Assembly: GCA_964408435.1 (NCBI GenBank)
Contig: CAYOZL010000005.1
Span: 3,110-67,109, forward strand
Source of the DNA: CAYOZL01 sp964408435
GTDB taxonomy: Bacteria > Bdellovibrionota_C > UBA2361 > SZUA-149 > CAYOZL01
Direction of reading: 5' to 3'
Length of the DNA: 64,000 nt
The translations under genes and the position numbers were made by a program. A model generated the notes under the pieces. The model had not been told where the DNA came from and did no database searches. It saw only the letters and a list, made by a program, of their open reading frames with translations. Positions 7,070 through 15,980 of this stretch are shown here, piece after piece. The stretch's first letter is position 1. The number at the start of each line of letters is the position of its first letter.

Positions 7070-9409
7070 TTAAGATAAATAACTTGCAACCCTTAGTATG
7101 TCAGCCAGAGCTCCTGCTGCAGTTACTGCTGTTCCTGCACCTGGTCCTTTTACAACCAGAGGTGTTGCTTTGTAGCGATTGGTAACAAAAGCAATAATAT
7201 TATCCGTTCCAGATAAGTTATAAAAAGGATGATTTGAATCCACGGCTTGAAGACTTACCTCTGCTTTGCCGTTTTCAATTTTTCCAATATACCTAAGTAC
7301 TTTGTTTTCGTCTTTTGCCTTAGTAGCCATTTGTTCAAAATAGCTATCTCCTTCGCTAAGTCTTTTAACAAACTCATCTACGCTTTTTACATCTGATAAT
7401 TCTTCAGGAACGAGTGATTGAACTTTAATATCATCTAGCTCTAAATTGTGACCCATCTCTCTAGCTAAAATAAGAAGTTTCCTAGCTACATCTGTTCCAG
7501 ATAAATCATCTCTAGGATCTGGCTCTGTATAGCCCTGTTCTTTAGCGTTTATAACTACATCGCTAAATTTCTTAGAAGAATCAAAAGTATTAAAGATGTA
7601 ACTTAGTGTTCCAGATAAAACAGCTTCTACTGTTGAAACTTCATCTCCACTGATAATTAAATCATTTAAGGTGCTAATAATAGGAAGTCCTGCCCCAACA
7701 TTTGTTTCATAGAAAAATTTTACATTTCTTTTTTTCGCAGTTGATTTTAATTTATTATAAATTTCTATTGAAGATGAGTTTGCCTTCTTATTTGGAGTAA
7801 CAATAGATACGCTTGAATCAAGTACGTCTAAATATTGTTCTGAAACTACTTCGCTAGCTGTGCAGTCAACAAAGATACTATTTGGTAAGTTGCTTTCTTT
7901 TATCTTTGCTACAAATTCATTGATGTTAGAAGCTTTACTTGAGCTAAGTTTATCTTGCCAAGAGCTTAGCTCTATTCCGTTAAAGTCTACATAGTTAGAT
8001 TTACTGTTAGCAATTCCAGCAACGTTAAGTTTAATTCCTCTTTTAATTAAAGATTCTTGGTTCTCTTTTATTTGATCTAGTAAAACTTTTCCTACTTGAC
8101 CAACTCCAGTTTGAAAAATATTAATAGTAATTACACCTGATAAAAAGAAAGCATCGTGTAGAACATTTAGCGCTTTACTTTCATCTTTTTGAGAAATTAC
8201 AACTGAGATATTTAGTTCTGATGATCCTTGTGCAATAGCTGTGGCGTTAATTCCATTTTTACCCAAGGCTTGAAAGGCTCTACCAGAGATACCTGGCGTG
8301 CTAATCATATTCTCTCCAACTATAGCGATAATTGCTAAGTCGTTATCAACTGATACAGGGTTAATTAAATGCGAATTAATTTCTTTTTCAAATTCTTTAT
8401 CTACTGCTTTTTTTGCTTCTTCGCTTGATTGCTCAGGTATCGCAAAACAAATAGAGCTTTCTGAAGAAGCTTGAGTAATTAGTATTACACTAATATCTTT
8501 TTCAGATAATGTATTAAAAAGCCTTTTTGCAATGCCTGTAACACCGTAAAGTCCACTGCCTTCTAGTCTAAATAATGAAATATATTTAATACTGCTAATA
8601 CCGCTAATTAAAAATTTATCAGGTGCTTTTTTATTAGAAATTAATGTTCCCTCATTTTCAGGGTTATTATAATTCTTAATATAAATAGGAATGTTTTTTT
8701 CTAAAGCAGGTTGGATTGCTTTCGGGAAAATTACTTTTGAGCCGAAGTGACAAATTTCCAATGCTTCTTTGTAGCTTAAGTTAGGAAGTTTAAAAGCTGA
8801 TTTTACTCTTTTCGGATCAGCCGTTAGGACGCCATCTACTCTAGTATAGATTTCTATTGTATCTACTTCTAAAGCGTAGCCAATAAAAGTAGCAGTATAA
8901 TCAGAACCACCTCTACCGAGAGTAGTAATATTGCCGTCTGTATTCTTAGCTATGAAGCCATTTGTAATTGCTATTTTTTGATCGCCAAGTTTTTGCTTAA
9001 TTTTTTCAGCACTCGTTTTAAAATCTATAGATGAAGAGTTATCTGTTTGGATAAATTCTGTTGAATCAATAACTTCTAAATCATTAATTTCTTTTTTTAG
9101 ATAAGAAGAAATAATTTCTAAAGAAAGCTTTTCTCCTACACTTAATCTTTCGTCTTTAATGCCTTTAGCCAGGTTCAGAATTTCATCTAAATTACTGCAA
9201 GTTACATCGAGTTCTTTACAGTAGCTATCGTGGAAATCTCTTACAGCAGGAATTTCATTCTTAAGTAGTAAATCAGTTTGGCCAGAAAAAGCAGATACAA
9301 CTACTATTAACTGTTCAAGATCTTTCTCTTTATTAATAATCTCTGAGACCTTTTTCAGATCCTCAATATTAGAAAAACAAGAGCCACCAAATTTAATAAC
9401 TTTACGCAT
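7070..9409 (-). CDS. thrA: Bifunctional aspartokinase / homoserine dehydrogenase
   Basis: At 779 residues it is slightly shorter than E. coli ThrA (820). The N-terminal aspartokinase domain starts with KFGGSCFSN at residues 5-13 (usual KFGGTS, so a conservative variant) and has TLGRGGSDYTA around 167. Central ACT-type regulatory regions (about 270-430) follow. The C-terminal homoserine dehydrogenase domain begins at about 433 with the NAD(P) fold GVGQVGKVLLDQI, then TPNKKANSS, ETNVGAGLPII and GTLSYIFNTF. It makes aspartyl phosphate and reduces aspartate semialdehyde to homoserine. The ACT domains imply feedback control, probably by threonine. It is the first gene of the thr operon; upstream 104 bases contain no obvious leader peptide. 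Confidence 0.96.
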   Translation of the reverse strand: MRKVIKFGGSCFSNIEDLKKVSEIINKEKDLEQLIVVVSAFSGQTDLLLKNEIPAVRDFHDSYCKELDVTCSNLDEILNLAKGIKDERLSVGEKLSLEIISSYLKKEINDLEVIDSTEFIQTDNSSSIDFKTSAEKIKQKLGDQKIAITNGFIAKNTDGNITTLGRGGSDYTATFIGYALEVDTIEIYTRVDGVLTADPKRVKSAFKLPNLSYKEALEICHFGSKVIFPKAIQPALEKNIPIYIKNYNNPENEGTLISNKKAPDKFLISGISSIKYISLFRLEGSGLYGVTGIAKRLFNTLSEKDISVILITQASSESSICFAIPEQSSEEAKKAVDKEFEKEINSHLINPVSVDNDLAIIAIVGENMISTPGISGRAFQALGKNGINATAIAQGSSELNISVVISQKDESKALNVLHDAFFLSGVITINIFQTGVGQVGKVLLDQIKENQESLIKRGIKLNVAGIANSKSNYVDFNGIELSSWQDKLSSSKASNINEFVAKIKESNLPNSIFVDCTASEVVSEQYLDVLDSSVSIVTPNKKANSSSIEIYNKLKSTAKKRNVKFFYETNVGAGLPIISTLNDLIISGDEVSTVEAVLSGTLSYIFNTFDSSKKFSDVVINAKEQGYTEPDPRDDLSGTDVARKLLILAREMGHNLELDDIKVQSLVPEELSDVKSVDEFVKRLSEGDSYFEQMATKAKDENKVLRYIGKIENGKAEVSLQAVDSNHPFYNLSGTDNIIAFVTNRYKATPLVVKGPGAGTAVTAAGALADILRVASYLS

Positions 9410-9513
9410 AAGAGCCCGATTTTTCTAGTATTTTTGCATTTTTGTCAAATTTAACAGGAAATTACTTAAATTGTTGGGGTTTTTTAAGGCTTTTAAGGAA
9501 CTAAAGTGTAATT

Positions 9514-10284
9514 TTAATCAAAGAAGTTAAGAAGCCCTGAGGTGCTATTTTTTATTGAATTGTTTGTTATTTTTATAGCTAGGCTTACCGCTTTTTCTAA
9601 TGTTTCTCCTTTAGTGATTAATGCTGTGATATTTGAAGAGAGAAAACAACCAGTTCCATGAACGTTTTTAGTATTTTTATCTTTCAGTATTTTTTCATTA
9701 CTAAATTCTATAAAAGAATTATTTGTATATAGTATATCTACACATTCATTACCTTCGAGATGTCCGCCTTTAACTAAAACATTTTGTGCATTAATTTTTT
9801 TAGCAGCTTCCTTCATTTCATTTATGGATTTAATCTTTATGCCAGAAAGTAATTCAGCTTCAAGAATATTTGGGGTGGTTAAAAAGGTTTTGGGTAGTAG
9901 CTCTGATTTTAAGAATTCAAGATCGGAACTTTTAAAAAGTTCGATGTTGTTACTACTAGAGATTATAGGATCTAAAATTACTTTTTTATCTTCTAAAATC
10001 TTAGAGTCTAGAATTGATTTTATTATTTCTTTATTTCCCAAAGCGCCAATTTTAATTACTGATAAGTCATAATCTAGTGTATTTAATTGTTTTAGAACTA
10101 GTTTGGGATCGCTAAGATGAATTTCTGTAACGCCTTTTGAATTTTGAACAGTTTCAAGAGTTGTAATAGAACAGCCAAAACAATTATGCTTTTGGAAGAC
10201 TTTTAAGTCGGCTTGAATCCCAGCACCTCCTGAGGGGTCTGAGCCTGCAATTGTAAGGCAGTATGTATGAGAGGAGCCGTTCAT
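9514..10284 (-). CDS. thiD: Hydroxymethylpyrimidine (phosphate) kinase
   Basis: 256 residues, the usual size for ThiD (266). It has the ribokinase-fold signatures AGSDPSGGAGIQADLK near the N terminus and VHGTGCFLSSNI (anion hole GTGC) near the C terminus. ThiD phosphorylates HMP and HMP-P for thiamin pyrophosphate synthesis. The ETVQNSKGV segment replaces the family's common TAQNT-GV. A PdxK/pyridoxal kinase role is possible for this superfamily, but the AGSDxSGGAG motif favours ThiD. No other thi genes are nearby and no TPP riboswitch is visible in the short upstream region. Confidence 0.9.
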   Translation of the reverse strand: MNGSSHTYCLTIAGSDPSGGAGIQADLKVFQKHNCFGCSITTLETVQNSKGVTEIHLSDPKLVLKQLNTLDYDLSVIKIGALGNKEIIKSILDSKILEDKKVILDPIISSSNNIELFKSSDLEFLKSELLPKTFLTTPNILEAELLSGIKIKSINEMKEAAKKINAQNVLVKGGHLEGNECVDILYTNNSFIEFSNEKILKDKNTKNVHGTGCFLSSNITALITKGETLEKAVSLAIKITNNSIKNSTSGLLNFFD

Positions 10285-10332
10285 TTTTTTATTAATTACA
10301 GCGGTTAGTTAGTAAGTCAAATTTAAGCTTTT

Positions 10333-10366
10333 AAAAAATAAGAAAAGCCGTCAATTTAAAGACGGC
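10333..10366 (-). terminator. Rho-independent terminator of the M48 peptidase gene
   Basis: On the minus strand GCCGTC - TTTAAATT - GACGGC is followed by TTTTCTTATTTTTT, starting 3 bases after the stop codon. A compact GC stem with a U tract. Confidence 0.8.
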
Positions 10367-10368
10367 AT

Positions 10369-11355
10369 CTACGTTGATTTACCTTCTAAGAATGTCAAAA
10401 CCTTGATGCGAAAGTCAATTGTTGGATGGGTGGAAGTAAAAAAAGCATAGAGCTGCCACCATAATGATTCTTTTTCTCTTGTTTCTAGAACCAGCACTTC
10501 TATCCCAGATGTCTTTATTCGTTCGGATTTACATAGGGTTGAACTAAGTTTACAGCTTGAAACTAGAGAGCCGTATGCATCCATTTTAAGCTCTTCTAAA
10601 TTAGAAAAACTGTTGCAAAGTAAGAACGAAAGAGTTTTCACCGTATTTATTATATAGCCTCTTCTATGAGTGTATAAGAACAGAAAGGAAGAAAACAAAA
10701 GAATAAAAATGTAAAAATGAGACACAAAAAGTATAAGAGAACACAAGTTCAGCAGCATGGAAGTTAAGAACAAAAAAATTGCAAGTCTTACTTGGTTAAT
10801 CAAGTAAGAACCAAAAAATATGTGGGAGAACTCATGCGCAAGTATTGATTCTATTTCATCTTCATTGCATACAATTAAGTATGATATTGGAAGAATGATC
10901 ATGGAGCCAAAAAAAGGCAAAGAAGCTGTTCCTGGTTGCGTGCGTTCTCTTGTAAAAAAGATCTCAATATCTGTTGAGTGAAATAACTTAATTGCTCGGT
11001 AATGTTTTTTAGTTAATTCCTCAAATTTTGATTTTATAGCTAATGCATTTTCTCCTAATTCATTATTCCATAAGTAACTTCTTCTTCTTCTTCCCATTAA
11101 ATCTTCTTGGAGATTTGATATGAGCACATAACATACCCTTAGGAGATATGAGCATGCTAGAAAGAAAGAAAAAAACGTGGAGATAGGAATGAATTTATTT
11201 TTATGGAGAATTGATCCATCAAATATGTGGAACAAAAAAAGAAAACACTCTTTGAACACAAAAACAACTAGTGCAAAAAATGCTAGTTGAATGACTGTAA
11301 GCACCGTAATGTAGAGGAGAATGAACAAACTTCGAGCTTTGTAACTCATCATCAA
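10369..11355 (-). CDS. M48 family membrane metalloprotease
   Basis: A 328-residue protein with the zinc motif HEFSH (His174, Glu175, His178) in ILAHEFSHIFFG, preceded by DEIESIL as in HtpX/BlaR1-type M48 peptidases. Hydrophobic segments are at about 8-45 (one or two helices), 58-80 and 183-235, placing the catalytic domain on the cytoplasmic face as in HtpX. The third zinc ligand is probably the Glu in LEELKMDAYGS (about 255). Such proteases degrade misfolded membrane proteins or act in sensing. It is a single gene with its own terminator, divergent from mutS across a 135-base gap. Confidence 0.88.
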   Translation of the reverse strand: MMMSYKARSLFILLYITVLTVIQLAFFALVVFVFKECFLFLFHIFDGSILHKNKFIPISTFFSFFLACSYLLRVCYVLISNLQEDLMGRRRRSYLWNNELGENALAIKSKFEELTKKHYRAIKLFHSTDIEIFFTRERTQPGTASLPFFGSMIILPISYLIVCNEDEIESILAHEFSHIFFGSYLINQVRLAIFLFLTSMLLNLCSLILFVSHFYIFILLFSSFLFLYTHRRGYIINTVKTLSFLLCNSFSNLEELKMDAYGSLVSSCKLSSTLCKSERIKTSGIEVLVLETREKESLWWQLYAFFTSTHPTIDFRIKVLTFLEGKST

Positions 11356-11490
11356 ACCTCATTTTTAAAGACCTTGTAACGTTTACAAATTATTAACATC
11401 ATTAAGATAAAATACCAATAGTCATTAAAACAGTGGTAGATCATTTGAATCTTATATTTACTAATTATATCATCTAATGCATCAACCTAG

Positions 11491-14220
11491 GTGCTAAATT
11501 TGAAAGAAGTAAAAACTATTAAAGCAATAAATCAAGATCTATTCTCAACAAGTAGTTCAAATAAAGCTGGTTCTATTAAAGGTAGCTCTAAAAAATCTCC
11601 TAAAAAGAAACCTTTAGCTCCAATGCTAAAACAGTATTTAGAAGTTAAAGAATCCTACAAAGAACATCTACTTTTTTTTCAAGTAGGAGACTTCTACGAA
11701 GTCTTTTTTGAAGATGCTCCAATTGTTGCAGATTGTTTACAAATTAGACTTACCTCTAGAGATAAAAATAAAGAAAATCCAATTCCAATGTGTGGAGTTC
11801 CCATTCATGCAATTGATAATTATTTATCAAAGCTAATAGAAAATGGTTTTAGTGTTGTAATTGTCTCTCAAGTTGAGGCTGCAAAAGCTTCTAAAGGAAT
11901 GGTTAAAAGAGAAGTTACAAGAATTATTACTCCAGGGGTTAGGCTTGATGGCTTAGATGATAAAGAGTTTAATTTTCTAGCTTCAGTATTATTAGATAAT
12001 ACGTGTAGTGTTTCATATGTAGATGTTTCTGTTGGGGAGTTAAAAGTAGTTGAGTTAGAAACTAGAGATGAGTTAGTTGATTACTTAAAAAGAATTAGGC
12101 CGTCTGAGATCTTGTTGCCAAGTGTTCTAAATTCTAAAGCGGTGGATAAAAATTTAGAATGGATAAAAGATTCTTTAGCTGTATGTAAAGAGTTAGGTGC
12201 TAAGCCTGTTTTTAGAGTGTTTGATTACCCTAATAAATCTGCAATTTCAGACCTGTTTCAAAAATGGCTTGCAGATAAGAATGAGATTAATCAAGTAGGA
12301 GAGTTAGTTGAGTCTTTAACTAATGAAAGTATCTCGAGTCTTAATACTATTATTGCTTATGTAGATGAGGTTTCTTTTGGAGTGAAGCCAGTTTTTTCTT
12401 CGATAGGAAAAGAAAACTCTGAAAGCTCGGTTGTAATAGATTCTGCAACTAGAAGAAATTTAGAATTAACTGAAGCTAGAATTGATGGAGATAGAAGAAA
12501 CTCGCTTTTTGCTAAAATAGATTTTACTAAAACAGCAATGGGCTCAAGGCTTTTAAAACAAACAATTTTAAATCCAAGCACTGAAATAGAAAAAATAAAT
12601 TTTAAATTAGATGCTGTTGAAGAATTAGTTAATGATAAACAAAAATTAGAAAGTTTAGTAAAATATTTAGTACAGGTAAGAGACCTGGATAGGCTTTGCT
12701 CAAGAATTTCAACTCATAGAGCAAATCCAAAAGATTTTAAAATGCTATTAGATTCTATTTGTTTGTTACCGGAATTATCAAAAGAGCTTGGTAAGAAAGC
12801 TTTTTTTACTGAGTTAAATTCACAATTAGATTTATTGCCAGATATATTTCAAAGTTTAGAGAATTCGCTGGTTGAAACTCCGCCAACTAAAATAAACGAA
12901 GCAGGAATTTTTAAAGCAGGTTTTAATCCTGAGATAGACCGCTTGAATGAATTAAGACAAAACGGAAGAAAGTGGTTAGCCCAATTAGAACAAGAGGAAA
13001 GAGAAAAAACTGGAATTTCTAGTATTAAAGTTAAATATAATAGTGTCTTTGGCTATTTTTTCGAAATTCCTAAAGGCCAGTCTTCAAAAGCCCCTGATTA
13101 TTTTGAAAGAAAACAAACCTTAACTAATGTAGAGCGCTTTGCTACTAAGGAATTAAAGCAAAGAGAATTAGAGATATTATCTGCAAAAGGTAAACAAATA
13201 GAACTTGAAAGAGAAGAGTTTGTGAACTTGCGGGCTAGTATTGCTAATGAAGTTTATAGAATTCAAAGAACAGCAAGAGCCTTAGCTAAGCTAGATTTAA
13301 TTTGTTCACTCGCTAGACTTGCAATAAAGAGAAATTACATCAGACCTGAAATTTTAGATAATAATAAAACTCTTATTGCTTCAGGGAGACATCCAGTAGT
13401 TGAAGAAGTAATAGGTGAGCATAATTTTATTCCTAACGATGTTAATCTAAATACTGAAGATAGGAGACTTGCGATTCTTACTGGCCCTAACATGGGAGGG
13501 AAGTCTACATACTTAAGGCAAATTGGTTTAATACAGTTGCTTGCTCAAGCAGGATCTTTTGTGCCTGCAGAAAGTGCTAAGATAGGAATAGTAGACAGAA
13601 TTTTTACAAGAATAGGAGCTGCAGATGATTTAAGCAGAGGAGACTCTACTTTTATGGTCGAGATGAGAGAGGCTGCAGTTATTGTCAGAAAAGCTAGTAA
13701 GAAGTCTTTAGTTTTAATAGATGAGGTTGGTAGAGGAACAGCAACAAATGATGGTTTGGCACTTGCTAGTGCTATCGCTACTTGGTTGTTAGAAAAAATT
13801 AAATGTAGAACCGTTTTTGCAACGCATTTTCATCAATTAACTAGTGATGTGAAGCCAGGAGCTTTTTGTTTAGCAGTTGGTGTATTAGAAAAATCTAATG
13901 AAATCGTATTTACGCATAGGATTAACGAGGAAGTCTGTAATAAGAGTTTTGGTCTAGAAGTTGCTAGGCTGGCAGGTTTGCCTGAAGAGTTAGTATTAAA
14001 CGCTATGAAGTTATTAGATAATTTAGAGTCTAATTCGTCTAAAATTAGTAAGCCTAATGCTTGTCTGAACCAAGCAAAAGAATTATCATCAGAGGTTTTA
14101 GTGGAGAGCGAGTTGGTTGAAAATACCTTAAAGAAACAAATATCTGAAATTAATACTAATGAGATAACTCCTATGCAGGCTCTTGTTCATTTAAATCAGA
14201 TTAAAGATTCTATTCAGTAG
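11491..14220 (+). CDS. mutS: DNA mismatch repair ATPase MutS
   Basis: 909 residues (E. coli 853). The mismatch-recognition motif is Phe68-Tyr69-Glu70 in FFQVGDFYEVFF. The Walker A GPNMGGKST lies at about 665-673, Walker B/signature at VLIDEVGRGTATNDG, and the FATHFHQL motif follows. There is an N-terminal extension of about 40 residues rich in Ser/Lys before the core. The start is GTG; the first canonical homology begins at APMLKQYLEVKE, so the start could be further in. MutS dimers detect mispairs and recruit MutL. No mutL is nearby. The 3' end is a degenerate helical tail as in other MutS proteins. Confidence 0.96.
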   Translation: MLNLKEVKTIKAINQDLFSTSSSNKAGSIKGSSKKSPKKKPLAPMLKQYLEVKESYKEHLLFFQVGDFYEVFFEDAPIVADCLQIRLTSRDKNKENPIPMCGVPIHAIDNYLSKLIENGFSVVIVSQVEAAKASKGMVKREVTRIITPGVRLDGLDDKEFNFLASVLLDNTCSVSYVDVSVGELKVVELETRDELVDYLKRIRPSEILLPSVLNSKAVDKNLEWIKDSLAVCKELGAKPVFRVFDYPNKSAISDLFQKWLADKNEINQVGELVESLTNESISSLNTIIAYVDEVSFGVKPVFSSIGKENSESSVVIDSATRRNLELTEARIDGDRRNSLFAKIDFTKTAMGSRLLKQTILNPSTEIEKINFKLDAVEELVNDKQKLESLVKYLVQVRDLDRLCSRISTHRANPKDFKMLLDSICLLPELSKELGKKAFFTELNSQLDLLPDIFQSLENSLVETPPTKINEAGIFKAGFNPEIDRLNELRQNGRKWLAQLEQEEREKTGISSIKVKYNSVFGYFFEIPKGQSSKAPDYFERKQTLTNVERFATKELKQRELEILSAKGKQIELEREEFVNLRASIANEVYRIQRTARALAKLDLICSLARLAIKRNYIRPEILDNNKTLIASGRHPVVEEVIGEHNFIPNDVNLNTEDRRLAILTGPNMGGKSTYLRQIGLIQLLAQAGSFVPAESAKIGIVDRIFTRIGAADDLSRGDSTFMVEMREAAVIVRKASKKSLVLIDEVGRGTATNDGLALASAIATWLLEKIKCRTVFATHFHQLTSDVKPGAFCLAVGVLEKSNEIVFTHRINEEVCNKSFGLEVARLAGLPEELVLNAMKLLDNLESNSSKISKPNACLNQAKELSSEVLVESELVENTLKKQISEINTNEITPMQALVHLNQIKDSIQ

Positions 14221-14261
14221 GGCTCGATTTATAGTATTTAATTTACAGTTTGAATTTGACT

Positions 14262-15196
14262 ATGATTAATTTTTTAAAATTATTACTACTATTGTTATTA
14301 CTTACTTCTGCTAAGCCGGTTGTTGTTCTCGATCCTGGACATGGGGGTGAGGAAGATGGAGCAAAAGGAGTATTAGGTCTTTTAGAAAAAGAAGTCGTGC
14401 TAGATATCTCTAAGGAGATAAGAGAGCATTTAAAAGATAAAGTTGAAATTATCTTAACTAGAGAAAAAGATCTTGATCTGAGTTTAGAGGATAGAACTAA
14501 GTTAGCAAACAAACATAAAGCGGATATTTTTGTTTCTATTCATGCTAATGCAAGTGTGAATAAGAATTTATCTGGAATTGAGACTTACTATTTAGATAAC
14601 ACTAATGATAAGTCTTCACTAAAACTTGCTCAAAGAGAGAATGCTGCAGGTAGAGGTAAGAATTTTGGGGATCTGGAATTTATTCTAAGTGATTTAATTC
14701 AAAGTGCAAAACTAGAAGAATCTANNNNNNNNNNNNNNNNNNNNNNNNNNNNNNNNNNNNNNNNNNNNNNNNNNNNNNNNNNNNNNNNNNNNNNNNNNNN
14801 NNNNNNNNNNNNNNNNNNNNNNNNGATCTGGAATTTATTCTAAGTGATTTAATTCAAAGTGCAAAACTAGAAGAATCTATTACCTTAGCTCATTATTTAC
14901 AGAATAAATTAATTAATAAGGTTAAAAAGTTTTATCCTAAAACTAGAAACCTTGGAGTAAGAAAAGCACCTTTTTATGTTTTAGTTGGGGCGCATATGCC
15001 TTGTGTCTTAGTTGAAGTGTCTTTTATTGACCATAAAGTTCAAGGAAAACTACTAGCAAAAAAAAGCTACAGAAAGCTAATTGCTAAAGCTTTATCTGAC
15101 GGGATCCTTCATTACCTTGAAAAGGCCTCAGAAGATAATACTGAAAAGAATATTAAAGAGTCTGTTAAAAGTACTAAAGATGCAAAAGCTTCTTAG
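14262..15196 (+). CDS. N-acetylmuramoyl-L-alanine amidase (AmiC type), interrupted by an assembly gap
   Basis: The product has a short signal peptide (MINFLKLLLLLLLLTSA) and an Amidase_3 zinc domain: VVVLDPGHGGEEDGAKG (first zinc His), EKEVVLDI (Glu ligand), LTREKD, FVSIHANA (second His) and CVLVEVSFIDH near the C terminus (catalytic Glu). It cleaves the amide between MurNAc and L-Ala in peptidoglycan. Bases 14725-14824 are N. The 55 bases before and after the gap are identical, and removing 155 bases joins both halves in one frame. The repaired protein is about 259 residues from the ATG chosen here; a TTG at 14250 is an alternative start. The frame break is therefore an artefact. Confidence 0.88.
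14670..14879. other. Scaffold gap (100 N) flanked by a 55-bp identical contig overlap
   Basis: 14670-14724 and 14825-14879 are identical (from GATCTGGAATTTATTC to AGAAGAATCTA), separated by exactly 100 N at 14725-14824. 55 is a common assembly k-mer length, so the two contigs probably overlap and the gap is false. True length is probably 155 bases shorter. Confidence 0.95.
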
Positions 15197-15980
15197 TGCA
15201 CTAGCAAATTACTTTCAGTCTAAATCAATTAATTCCTATTTAGTTGGCGGTTGTATTAGAGACAGGCTTTTAAATAGAAGAATAAAAGATTACGATTTAA
15301 TGCTTGAAGGGGATATCGTAGATGTTTTTAAAAACATGTATAAAGAGCAAGATTTTGAATGTGAAATAGAAAAGCCAATTATATTTAAAAAATTTAAAAC
15401 TGCTAAAGTTACTTTTTTGGATTCTAGTGATAAATTTGATCTGGATCGATTGGAACTGGACTTTGCTTCGGCAAGAAAAGAATTTTACCCTGAAATTGCG
15501 ACAAGACCAGATTGCACTTTCGATGTGGATTTAGAACAAGATTTAAAAAGAAGAGATTTCACGATTAATGCAATGGCTTCACCGCTTAATAATACGAGTT
15601 TTGTTATAGACTATTTTAACTCACAAAATGATTTAGAAAATGGTTTAATAAGAGTGCTTCACGAACAGAGTTTTCACGATGATCCCTGTAGGATAATACG
15701 AGCTTATAGGTTTTTAAAACGATTTAATTTTAAAATTGAAAATGAGACTGAGTCTTTAGTTATGGAAGCTATCGATAAAGAGTATGCAAGTTATTTAAAA
15801 CCAAAACGTTCGAATGACGAATTATTAAAAGTTTTAAGTGAAGATAGATGGTTTGAAGTTTTAGAAGAATTAAAAGAAATTGAGGTTTTAAAGCAATTCA
15901 ATTCTGAATTTGATGCTCTAATAGTATCAGGTGATAAGAATTTAAGCTCCTATATAAAAGTAATAAAAAATGCATGTTGA
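15180..15980 (+). CDS. Short CCA-adding enzyme / poly(A) polymerase-like nucleotidyltransferase
   Basis: 266 residues from the ATG at 15180. A longer in-frame reading from 15081 would overlap the amidase by 116 bases and adds no homology. The class II Pol-beta head is clear: YLVGGCIRDRLL (residues 20-31) and the metal-binding DYDLML (Asp37, Asp39), then RRDFTINAMA and DPCRIIRAYRF, which is motif E of the RNA-binding neck. The chain stops shortly after the neck, whereas bacterial CCA enzymes or PcnB run to about 400 residues, so body and tail domains are missing. The gene overlaps the amidase by 17 bases and the next gene by 11, implying coupled translation. Target (tRNA CCA end or mRNA tail) is undetermined. 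Confidence 0.82.
   Translation: MQKLLSALANYFQSKSINSYLVGGCIRDRLLNRRIKDYDLMLEGDIVDVFKNMYKEQDFECEIEKPIIFKKFKTAKVTFLDSSDKFDLDRLELDFASARKEFYPEIATRPDCTFDVDLEQDLKRRDFTINAMASPLNNTSFVIDYFNSQNDLENGLIRVLHEQSFHDDPCRIIRAYRFLKRFNFKIENETESLVMEAIDKEYASYLKPKRSNDELLKVLSEDRWFEVLEELKEIEVLKQFNSEFDALIVSGDKNLSSYIKVIKNAC

Noticed and set aside
9410..9513. Leader attenuator or riboswitch before thrA or thiD
   Set aside because: No Thr/Ile-rich leader peptide, no terminator/antiterminator pair and no TPP fold recognised.
15081..15180. Longer start for the nucleotidyltransferase gene
   Set aside because: Would overlap the amidase by 116 bases; conserved motifs begin right after the ATG at 15180.
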